From Acidimicrobiia bacterium (GTDB taxonomy: Bacteria; Actinomycetota; Acidimicrobiia; Acidimicrobiales; Ilumatobacteraceae): 5,032 nucleotides of DNA. Positions 1 through 5,032 of this stretch are shown in pieces. Position 1 is the stretch's first letter, and the number at the start of each line of letters is the position of its first letter. The translations under genes were made by a program, and so were the position numbers. The notes beneath the pieces are model-generated. The model was not told where the DNA came from. It made no database searches and saw only the letters and a list, made by a program, of their open reading frames with translations. The stretch covers positions 1 through 5,032 of the forward strand of contig JAUHYJ010000327.1 of NCBI GenBank assembly GCA_030425785.1. The letters run 5' to 3'.

Positions 1-1
1 G

Positions 2-544
2 GACCGCATCCCGTTCTGGTACCCCGGCAGCCCGCAGACCGCCGGGCGCTTCGGGATGCGGCTGATGTTCCCCGGCCCGATCCCCCAGGACGCCTACGAC
101 CTCTACGTCGAGACGTGGCACGCCCACGCGGACGATCCGATCCGGTTCGACGCGCCGGGCGACCGGCCGACCGTCGGCTCGACCATGATCATGGCGATCG
201 ATCACGACGAGTCGCGCGCCCGCGACGTGATGCAGCGCGGCATGGACGGGCTGATGCGGCGCACCCACGCGGTGCACCAGTGGGACGCCGAGGTGCTCGG
301 CGAGGAGGCCGCCGACGCCGCGCTCGGCCCGCTGCGCCGCATCCTCGGCCACAAGGAGGCCGTGATCGAGAACGGCTACGGCGTCCCGTCGAAGATCGTC
401 GACCGGCTCGGCGACGTCGCCGACGCGGGGCGCGTCGACCACCTGATCATCCAGGTGCCGACCGGCGACATGACCTACGACGAGGCCCGACGGACCCTCG
501 ACCTGTTCTGCAGCGAGGTCCAGCCCCAGTTGCAGGCAGCCTGA
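2..544 (+). CDS. LLM-class flavin/F420-dependent oxidoreductase, C-terminal part (partial at left edge)
   Basis: The frame is open from the first base of the window, so the N-terminal half lies outside. The visible 180 residues begin DRIPFWYPGSPQTAGRFG, run through the internal Met at position 56, and end at TGA 542-544. They look like the C-terminal half of the bacterial luciferase-like TIM barrel (Pfam Bac_luciferase). The WYPGSPQTAGRFG stretch resembles the segment where family members describe the candidate flavin/substrate face. The pattern GYGVPSKIVDRL, followed by DHLIIQVPTGDMTYDEAR and LFCSEVQPQL, matches the usual last barrel strand and closing helix ('flow through this oxidoreductase ends in a helix reaching the C terminus'). 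Such enzymes are cytosolic and oxidise diverse substrates with FMN or F420; the cofactor and substrate cannot be read from this half. Family members are commonly about 330-370 residues, so roughly half is visible. The ATG at 56 is internal because the homologous sequence continues upstream of it. A strong hairpin follows the stop after about 33 bases. Confidence 0.85.
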   Translation, partial: DRIPFWYPGSPQTAGRFGMRLMFPGPIPQDAYDLYVETWHAHADDPIRFDAPGDRPTVGSTMIMAIDHDESRARDVMQRGMDGLMRRTHAVHQWDAEVLGEEAADAALGPLRRILGHKEAVIENGYGVPSKIVDRLGDVADAGRVDHLIIQVPTGDMTYDEARRTLDLFCSEVQPQLQAA

Positions 545-556
545 CGGCCGACCGGT

Positions 557-581
557 CGACACCGCCCGCGTTCCGGTGTCG
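557..581 (+). other. Alternative stem-loop, mutually exclusive with the 578-608 hairpin
   Basis: CGACACCG at 557-564 pairs perfectly with CGGTGTCG at 574-581, giving an 8-bp stem and a 9-base loop, with a possible T-G wobble at 556/582. Bases 578-581 are also needed by the larger hairpin at 578-608, so a read-through transcript from the upstream gene could form only one of the two complete stems. This might be part of the terminator region or chance pairing in GC-rich DNA. No T-tract follows it. Confidence 0.35.
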
Positions 582-608
582 GGGACGCCGCATGGTGGCG
601 CCCCCGAC
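578..608 (+). terminator. Strong GC-rich hairpin without T-tract, candidate terminator of the oxidoreductase gene
   Basis: GTCGGGG (578-584) pairs with CCCCGAC (602-608). After one A/C mismatch (585/601) the stem continues with CGCCGC (586-591) against GTGGCG (595-600), including one G-T wobble, around a 3-base loop ATG (592-594). That is 13 pairs in 31 bases. It lies 33 bases after the oxidoreductase stop and just before the -10-like box of the next gene. No run of T follows; U-tail-less GC-rich hairpins are reported as terminators in actinobacteria, but the activity is inferred here. Its position also argues against the GTG at 576 being the start of the downstream gene, since the hairpin would then sit inside the coding region. 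It overlaps the place where a -35 element of the next promoter would lie. Confidence 0.55.
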
Positions 609-616
609 CCGGTGAC

Positions 617-630
617 TACGTTCGTCCCCA
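617..630 (+). promoter_or_regulatory. Leaderless promoter, -10 box TACGTT, of the dikinase-like gene
   Basis: TACGTT (617-622) fits the TANNNT actinobacterial -10 consensus and ends seven bases before the ATG at 630. That spacing puts the expected transcription start at or next to the A of the start codon, giving a leaderless mRNA. The bases just before the ATG (CGTCCCC) contain no Shine-Dalgarno sequence, which fits. No convincing -35 TTGAC is visible at the usual distance. The same arrangement, CTACGYT followed by seven bases and ATG, recurs before the next gene. Confidence 0.6.
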
Positions 631-2948
631 TGTCATCGGGGGATCTGGCTCACACGATCGCGGCGGCCGTTCGCGAAGCGGCGGCAGCCGGCAACGGGCT
701 CGCCGTCGCCGCCGCGCTCAACTGCATCGAACCGGCGGAGCTGGCCGAGTTCTTCCACGTCAGCCTGTCGGGCGATGTCGACGCCGAACCGCTCGGCGAG
801 GGCCTCCCGGCGTCCCCGGGCGCCGCGAGCGGCAAGATCGTCCTGTCGAGCGACGAGGCGATGATCGCCGGCGACGACGGCGAGGACGTCATCCTCGTGC
901 GGCCCGAGACCACCCCGGACGACGTGCTCGGCATGCAGTCGTCGAAGGGCATCCTCACCACGCGCGGCGGGCTGGTCAGCCACGCCGCCGTCGTGGCGCG
1001 GGGCTGGGGCATCCCGGCCGTCGTCGGGGCCGCCGACGTGAAGATCGAGGGCTCGTCGATCACGATCGGCTCGACCACCCTGCAGGAGGGCGACGTCGTC
1101 ACGATCGACGGCAGCACCGGCAAGATCTACGCCGGCGTGCTCGACACCGCCGGTTCCGAGCCGCCGCCCGAGCTCGACACGCTGCTCGCCTGGGCCGACA
1201 CCGTCGCGCGCGGACACGTGCAGGTGCGCGCCAACGCCGACACCGAGGGCGACGCGAGCCACGGACGCGAGCTCGGCGCCCAGGGCATCGGCCTGTGCCG
1301 GACCGAGCACATGTTCCTGTCGGCCGACCGGCTGCCGGTCGTGCGCAAGTTCATCCTCGCCGACGACGAGGCGACCGAGCAGGCGGCGCTCGACGAGCTC
1401 GAGCGGGTCCAGACCGCCGACTTCGAGACCGTCCTCGAGGCGATGGACACCCTGCCCGTGACCATCCGGCTGCTCGACCCACCACTGCACGAGTTCCTGC
1501 CCGACCTGCTCGATCTCACCGCGCGCGAGGCGACCGGGTCGCTGACCGACGTCGAACGCGTCCAGCTCGCGGCCGTGCGGCGCCTGCACGAGTCGAACCC
1601 GATGATCGGGACCCGCGGCGTGCGCCTCGGCGTGGTCCGCCCCGGCCTGTACGAGATGCAGGTGCGGGCGCTGTGCACGGCTGCGGCCAACCTGTTCGAG
1701 CGCGGCAAGCGGCCCCACGTCGAGATCATGATCCCGCTCGTCGTCGACGCCGAGGAGCTCCGCATCGCACGCGGATGGGTGCGCGACACCCTCGACGAGA
1801 TCGGTCACCCCGAGTTGAAGTCGACCGTCGTCACCGTCGGCGCCATGATCGAGACACCGCGCGCCGCGCTCGTCGCGGGCCAGCTGGCCGAGCACGCCGA
1901 CTTCTTCTCGTTCGGCACGAACGACCTCACGCAGATGACGTACGCGTTCAGTCGCGACGACGTCGAGGCCCGGCTGCTGCCCGCCTACCAAGCGCTCGGC
2001 ATCCTGCCCGCCAACCCGTTCGCCGCCCTCGACCAGGACGGCGTCGGCGAGCTCGTCCGGATCGCGACCGAAGCGGCACGGCGCACCAAGCCGGGCATCA
2101 AGCTGGGCGCCTGCGGCGAACACGCCGGCCACCCGCCGTCGGCGGCATTCCTCGTCCGGCTCGGGCTCGACTCGGTGAGCTGCTCGCCGTTCCGCGTGCC
2201 GATGGCGCGGCTGGGGGTCGCCCAGGCACTGCTCGAGAGCGGTCGCGTCCACATCAACGACGTCGCGTTCGACTTCGAGCGTGGGCCGACCGACTCCGAT
2301 GCGGCGGCCGGCGACGACGCCGATCAGACTGGTGGCATGAACGCCGACATCGACATCGACGAAGCGCTCGTGCTCCACACCCTGCGGGTGCGCGGGTTCG
2401 TGACCCCCGACGGGTTCTCCGCGAGCCTCGGCGAGCACCCGGCCGACCTCATCGCCGGTCTCGTCGAGGGCGGCCTCGTCCGTCACATCGAGAAGCGCGA
2501 CATGTACGGCCTGCTCCCGCCGGGCAAGGAGCGCCAGGAGGCACTGCTCGACGAGTACGCCGGTGGCGACGTGCAGTCGGCGCTCGCGGAGCACTACGAG
2601 CGCTTCCTCGAACTGAACGACGAGTTCAAGCAGCTGTGCACCGACTGGCAGATGAAGGGCGAGGCCCCGAACGACCACAGCGACGCCGACTACGACCGGC
2701 AGTGCACCGACAAGCTCGCCGAGCTGGCCGCGGCGTCCACGCCCGTCATCGCCGCCATGGCCGGCGCACTGCCGCGCATGGCCCGCTACAACGATCGGCT
2801 GGCCGTCGCCGCCGACGCGGTCGCGGCGGGCGACATCAACAAGTTCACCGGCGTGATGTGCGAGTCGTTCCACGACATCTGGATGGAGCTGCACGAGGAT
2901 CTCATCGTGCTGCAGCGCATCGACCGGGTCGAAGAGGGTTCGTTCTAG
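630..2948 (+). CDS. PPDK-derived PEP-utilising protein lacking ATP-grasp domain, fused to winged-helix-like C-terminal module
   Basis: The 772-residue cytosolic protein matches the middle and C-terminal parts of pyruvate, phosphate dikinase (PPDK). Residues 1-50 resemble the helical linker before the swivelling domain (IEPAELAEFF). Residues 55-170 are the phosphohistidine domain, with GGLVSHAAVVARGWG and catalytic His118. Residues 195-540 are the PEP/pyruvate TIM barrel, with Arg280 in RLLDPPLHEFLP, Arg329 in MIGTRGVRLG, Glu408 in MIETPRA, Asn431-Asp432 in FGTNDLTQ and the acid/base Cys495 in GACGEH. All expected PEP-side catalytic residues are present. The roughly 340-residue N-terminal ATP-grasp domain is absent, so ATP/phosphate chemistry cannot occur in this chain alone. 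An acidic linker (551-569) leads to a winged-helix-like region (about 575-632) and a helical domain (about 648-766, with TDWQ and NDHSDADYD). RLLDPPLHEF and the C-terminal motifs favour PPDK over PTS enzyme I. The ATG at 630 is chosen because it sits seven bases after TACGTT; an in-frame GTG at 576 would add 18 unlikely residues. It may be a PEP-charged regulator or half of a split dikinase. Confidence 0.88.
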   Translation: MSSGDLAHTIAAAVREAAAAGNGLAVAAALNCIEPAELAEFFHVSLSGDVDAEPLGEGLPASPGAASGKIVLSSDEAMIAGDDGEDVILVRPETTPDDVLGMQSSKGILTTRGGLVSHAAVVARGWGIPAVVGAADVKIEGSSITIGSTTLQEGDVVTIDGSTGKIYAGVLDTAGSEPPPELDTLLAWADTVARGHVQVRANADTEGDASHGRELGAQGIGLCRTEHMFLSADRLPVVRKFILADDEATEQAALDELERVQTADFETVLEAMDTLPVTIRLLDPPLHEFLPDLLDLTAREATGSLTDVERVQLAAVRRLHESNPMIGTRGVRLGVVRPGLYEMQVRALCTAAANLFERGKRPHVEIMIPLVVDAEELRIARGWVRDTLDEIGHPELKSTVVTVGAMIETPRAALVAGQLAEHADFFSFGTNDLTQMTYAFSRDDVEARLLPAYQALGILPANPFAALDQDGVGELVRIATEAARRTKPGIKLGACGEHAGHPPSAAFLVRLGLDSVSCSPFRVPMARLGVAQALLESGRVHINDVAFDFERGPTDSDAAAGDDADQTGGMNADIDIDEALVLHTLRVRGFVTPDGFSASLGEHPADLIAGLVEGGLVRHIEKRDMYGLLPPGKERQEALLDEYAGGDVQSALAEHYERFLELNDEFKQLCTDWQMKGEAPNDHSDADYDRQCTDKLAELAAASTPVIAAMAGALPRMARYNDRLAVAADAVAAGDINKFTGVMCESFHDIWMELHEDLIVLQRIDRVEEGSF

Positions 2949-2954
2949 GGCGTC

Positions 2955-2968
2955 TACGCTGCGGGCGA
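2955..2968 (+). promoter_or_regulatory. Leaderless promoter, -10 box TACGCT, of the DUF389 gene
   Basis: TACGCT (2955-2960) lies in the 19-base gap after the preceding stop and ends exactly seven bases before the ATG at 2968, the same geometry as the box before the ATG at 630. The intervening GCGGGCG is a poor ribosome-binding site. The likely start point is the A of ATG, or one base from it. This would give the DUF389 gene its own leaderless transcript even though it sits so close behind its neighbour that read-through is also possible. A -35 element would fall inside the preceding coding sequence and none is clear. Confidence 0.58.
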
Positions 2969-4599
2969 TGGCGTCGCCCGACCCCTCGTCCGACCGGCCG
3001 CCCGCCGAGCGCCCCGCGCGCTCGCGTGGCTCGTTGCGGCGCCTTCGCGACCTGACGGGCGAGTTGCATCGGCCGCTGCGGTCGAACCGGTTGAGCGACG
3101 TCGAGGACGCCTTGCTCGACGAGCACGGCCATCTCGATCGGGACGAGCAGCTCCGCATCCTCGCGCTGCTCCTGCCGTCCCAGAACCGCAAGATGGTGGT
3201 GCGGTTCGGACTGATGCTCACGCTGTCGGTCACGATCGCCGTGATGGGCCTCGCCGCCGACTCGGCGGCGGTCGTCATCGGGGCGATGCTCATCGCGCCG
3301 CTGATGACCCCGATCATGACGTTCTCGGCCGCCGTCGGCCTGGGTCTCGGACGCCGCGCCATCCAGGCGGCGTTCCTGGTGGTGGCCGGCGCCGTCTGGT
3401 CGATCGTGTTCTCGATCGTGCTGGCCCGGCTGTTGCCGACGGTGACGATCGGCTCGGAGGTCCTGGCGCGCACCGCTCCGGACGTCCGCGACCTGATCGT
3501 CGCGATCGCCGCCGGTGCCGCGGGTGCGTACGCGACCGCGCGCGAGGACGTGTCGTCGGCGCTTCCGGGCGTCGCCGTCGCCGTGGCGCTCGTGCCGCCG
3601 CTCGCCGCCACCGGCATCCTCCTCGAGGCAGGCCGGCGCGTCGAGGCCGAGGGGTCGGCGTTGCTGTTCCTCACCAACCTCCTGGCGATCATCGTGAGCG
3701 CACTGGTGGTGCTGCTCGCGACCGGCGTGATCCCGACGGTGCGATTGCTGTTCCGCAGCTCTCGCATCGCGATGACCGCGGCCGCGATCGTGCTCGCCAC
3801 CGTGCTGATCGCCGTGCCGCTCACGACCCGGTCGCTCGACGCTGCGTCGTCGTCGCGGCAGGAGGCGCTCGTGGCGGAGACGATCGCGGACTGGCTCGAC
3901 GACGCCGAGCTCGACGTCACCTCGTTCGACGTCGACGGCAGCCAGGTGACCGTCGAGCTGACCGGTCTCGAGGAACCGCCGCTCGCGAAGGCGCTCGCGG
4001 ACGATCTCGCCGGGGTCCTCGGTGACGACGCCGAGGCGGTCGTGCGGTGGGACCAACGCGCGCAGGGTGTCGGTCGCGCCGACACCGATCCGCCGCCCGA
4101 TCCGCAGCGGGTCGCCGAGGAGGTGCTCGACGCGTGGGCGGCGGCGCTGGCGGACGAGGGCATCCGACTCGACGTCCTCGACGTCGACTACGCCGGCGAC
4201 ACGGTCGACGTCGTCGTCAGCGGTCCGACGGCCCCGCCGCCGGCCCCGGGCCTGTCGGACGACGTCGCGGACGCGGTCGGCAACGACGTGGTGCTGAGCA
4301 TGCGCTGGATCCAGTCGTTCGACCCCGGCCTCGACGGCGAACCGCCGGCGTTGCGTCTCGAACGGTACGTCGAGGCATGGATCGGACCGCGGTCGAGCGT
4401 GCGCCTCATCGGTACGACGATCGACGGGTCGGATGTGCTCATCGACCTCGGCAGCGACGGCACGCCGCTCGGCCTCGACACGCTCCGTCGGCTCGGGCTC
4501 GACGCGATCGACGGTGCGACCCGCGTCGAGGTGCGGTTGCTGCCGCTCACCGTCGCCGACCCGGCACCCGACGAGCCGACGACCCCCGTGCTCGACTGA
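2968..4599 (+). CDS. DUF389-family membrane protein with triplicated acidic C-terminal domain
   Basis: The 543-residue protein starts with an Arg-rich hydrophilic segment (1-75), probably cytoplasmic. Seven hydrophobic segments follow at about 78-97, 99-124, 131-154, 174-190, 197-219, 230-255 and 267-286. Hallmarks of DUF389 are AAVVIGAMLIAPLMTPI (100-116), SALPGVAVAVALVPPLAATG (197-216) and FLTNLLAII (234-242). The biochemical role of DUF389 proteins is not established. Basic residues in the N-terminus and in the loops GLGRR and RLLFRSSR suggest N-terminus in; seven passes would then place residues 290-543 outside the membrane, which suits their strongly acidic composition. That tail consists of three degenerate units of about 65-75 residues, separate from the DUF389 core. 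The start is the ATG at 2968, seven bases after TACGCT. The gene follows the PPDK-like gene by 19 bases, and its stop TGA abuts the stop of the convergent gene. Family membership is firm; topology and any transport or sensing role are inference. Confidence 0.9.
   Translation: MASPDPSSDRPPAERPARSRGSLRRLRDLTGELHRPLRSNRLSDVEDALLDEHGHLDRDEQLRILALLLPSQNRKMVVRFGLMLTLSVTIAVMGLAADSAAVVIGAMLIAPLMTPIMTFSAAVGLGLGRRAIQAAFLVVAGAVWSIVFSIVLARLLPTVTIGSEVLARTAPDVRDLIVAIAAGAAGAYATAREDVSSALPGVAVAVALVPPLAATGILLEAGRRVEAEGSALLFLTNLLAIIVSALVVLLATGVIPTVRLLFRSSRIAMTAAAIVLATVLIAVPLTTRSLDAASSSRQEALVAETIADWLDDAELDVTSFDVDGSQVTVELTGLEEPPLAKALADDLAGVLGDDAEAVVRWDQRAQGVGRADTDPPPDPQRVAEEVLDAWAAALADEGIRLDVLDVDYAGDTVDVVVSGPTAPPPAPGLSDDVADAVGNDVVLSMRWIQSFDPGLDGEPPALRLERYVEAWIGPRSSVRLIGTTIDGSDVLIDLGSDGTPLGLDTLRRLGLDAIDGATRVEVRLLPLTVADPAPDEPTTPVLD
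3871..4554 (+). repeat. Three degenerate protein-level repeats in the DUF389 protein tail
   Basis: Unit 1 is residues 302-366 (3871-4065), unit 2 is 382-452 (4111-4323) and unit 3 is 464-529 (4357-4554). Each has an opening helix (VAETIADWL, VAEEVLDAW, LERYVEAWI), then two strands (FDVDGSQVTVELTG, LDVDYAGDTVDVVVSG, TIDGSDVLIDLG), a second helix (LADDLAGVLG, LSDDVADAVG, LDTLRRLGLD) and a last strand (AVVRWDQ, LSMRWIQ, VEVRLLP). Units 1 and 2 are clearly alike; unit 3 is more diverged. A small alpha-beta-beta-alpha-beta fold loosely reminiscent of BON domains is suggested, without a firm family match. The DNA itself is not repetitive. Confidence 0.6.
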
Positions 4600-4602
4600 T
4601 CA
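4597..4602. other. Back-to-back convergent stop codons sharing palindrome TGATCA
   Basis: The TGA of the plus-strand DUF389 gene (4597-4599) is followed at once by TCA (4600-4602), the complement of the minus-strand gene's TGA stop. The two genes meet with neither gap nor overlap, so no intergenic terminator exists. Any termination signal must lie within coding sequence. No strong short-loop hairpin is evident nearby. Confidence 0.85.
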
Positions 4603-5032
4603 GCCGGCGGCGCGAGGCAGGGTCAGGTCGAGCGCGACCGCGACGCCGTCGGCGCGCAGACCCGACAGGCTCAGCCGACCACTGCCGAGCGGCAGCCCGG
4701 CGGTCGGTTCCGCCGTGCCGTCGGGCTCGGCGAAGGCGAGCAGCACCGACCCGCCCATGCCCGCGTCGAACGCCTCGGCGCCCCACCAACCCGACGCCTC
4801 TCGGCTGCTCGACGAACCCGAGGGCACGTAGACCGACGAGAAGCCGAACAACTCGACGCCGACGTCGGTCGTGTTCCGCACCTCGACCACGACCAGCACG
4901 TCGCCGTCCCGGTTGCGGAACGCGGTGTCGACGCGGGCGATGACACCGTCGTCGTCGGCTCGCAACCCGTCGCCGACCACCCGCCCCGCGAGCGGCACCC
5001 CGTCGATCGCGAACGTCTCGATCCGGCCGGTG
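4600..5032 (-). CDS. Unrecognised beta-rich protein, C-terminal part (partial at right edge)
   Basis: The reading frame is open on the minus strand from the window edge to TGA at 4602-4600, giving 143 visible residues. The first visible residues are TGRIETFAIDG. A GTG at 4998 is possible as a start, but it has no Shine-Dalgarno or TANNNT box in front and the beta-rich pattern continues upstream, so the gene very likely begins outside. Alternating hydrophobic strands (VIARVDTAFRN, DVLVVVEVRNTTDVGVEL, SVYVPSG, GSVLLAFAEP, GVAVALDLTLP) suggest an immunoglobulin-like beta-sandwich. The strand followed by VRNTTD resembles the start of DUF4352-type domains, often found in secreted or lipoproteins of Gram-positive bacteria. 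That likeness is weak and no family is claimed. A Ser run precedes an SGWWGAEAF motif, and no Cys is present. No signal peptide can be assessed because the N-terminus is missing. The gene is convergent with the DUF389 gene, so the two are not co-transcribed. Confidence 0.65.
   Translation of the reverse strand, partial: TGRIETFAIDGVPLAGRVVGDGLRADDDGVIARVDTAFRNRDGDVLVVVEVRNTTDVGVELFGFSSVYVPSGSSSSREASGWWGAEAFDAGMGGSVLLAFAEPDGTAEPTAGLPLGSGRLSLSGLRADGVAVALDLTLPRAAG

Noticed and set aside
184..206. Clustered short palindromes (TGATCA, CGATCG) inside the oxidoreductase gene
   Set aside because: They lie in coding sequence for Met-Ile-Met and Ile-Asp-His codons, and short GATC-type palindromes recur throughout the window, so no operator or origin role is supported.
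115..615. A 166-codon plus-strand frame overlapping the oxidoreductase gene
   Set aside because: It has an Arg-rich shadow composition, while the other frame reads a clear LLM C-terminus.
2325..2339. Possible internal start or promoter before Met570 (CAGACT, six bases, ATG)
   Set aside because: The hexamer lacks the TA of the TANNNT consensus seen at the two real starts, and the frame is continuous with the upstream domain. It is only suggestive of an old gene boundary.
630..2948. PTS enzyme I or PEP synthase as the identity of the dikinase-like protein
   Set aside because: The RLLDPPLHEFLP, GTRGVRLG and C-terminal barrel motifs follow PPDK wording rather than enzyme I, and there is no HPr-binding helical domain before the phosphohistidine domain.
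1295..3055. A 586-codon plus-strand frame overlapping the dikinase-like gene and the start of the DUF389 gene
   Set aside because: It is Arg/Pro/Ala-rich low-complexity sequence with no motifs, a shadow of the true frame, which carries conserved PPDK residues throughout.
633..4163. A 1176-codon open frame on the minus strand, spanning most of two plus-strand genes
   Set aside because: Its translation is rich in Arg, Gly, Asp, His and Ser with no recognisable domain, and it runs antisense to two genes with clear homology and catalytic motifs. Long antisense frames are expected where third codon positions are nearly all G or C.
4587..4636. Inverted repeat of 9/10 bases flanking the convergent stops as a bidirectional terminator
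   Set aside because: The loop is 30 bases, there is no T-tract, and CTCGAC/GTCGAG words are very common in this DNA, so chance is a sufficient explanation.
4047..4943. A 298-codon plus-strand frame across the DUF389 tail and the convergent gene
   Set aside because: It is extremely Arg-rich, crosses a gene junction and has no start signal; composition artefact.

Overview
The window is very GC-rich, densely coded DNA that uses mostly G or C at third codon positions. Together with a luciferase-like (LLM) oxidoreductase and two apparent leaderless start sites, this points to a high-GC actinobacterium. The overall look, including the leaderless TACGNT motif close to ATG, suits the Acidimicrobiia/Ilumatobacter type, but that placement is an inference with modest confidence. 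No tRNA, rRNA, CRISPR array, insertion sequence or phage gene is visible.

Layout. (1) Positions 2-544, plus strand: the C-terminal half of an LLM-class flavin/F420-dependent oxidoreductase that enters from the left edge. (2) Positions 545-629: a short gap with a strong GC-rich hairpin (578-608), an overlapping alternative hairpin (557-581) and a -10-like box (617-622) seven bases before an ATG. (3) Positions 630-2948, plus strand: a protein carrying the phosphohistidine and PEP/pyruvate domains of pyruvate, phosphate dikinase. It lacks the ATP-grasp domain and carries a C-terminal winged-helix-like plus helical extension of about 200 residues. (4) A 19-base gap holding a second -10-like box with the same spacing to ATG. 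(5) Positions 2968-4599, plus strand: a DUF389-family membrane protein with seven predicted membrane segments and an acidic C-terminal region built from three degenerate repeats. (6) Positions 4600-5032, minus strand: the C-terminal part of an unrecognised beta-rich protein. Its stop codon abuts the stop codon of the DUF389 gene.

The genes do not form an obvious pathway. The LLM gene appears separated from the next gene by a terminator-like hairpin. The dikinase-like and DUF389 genes are close and co-directional, but each seems to have its own leaderless promoter. The most unusual element is the dikinase-derived protein. It keeps every recognisable catalytic residue of the PEP half-reaction but has lost the nucleotide half and gained a possible DNA-binding or regulatory module. 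It could be a PEP-responsive phosphohistidine regulator, or one half of a split dikinase.
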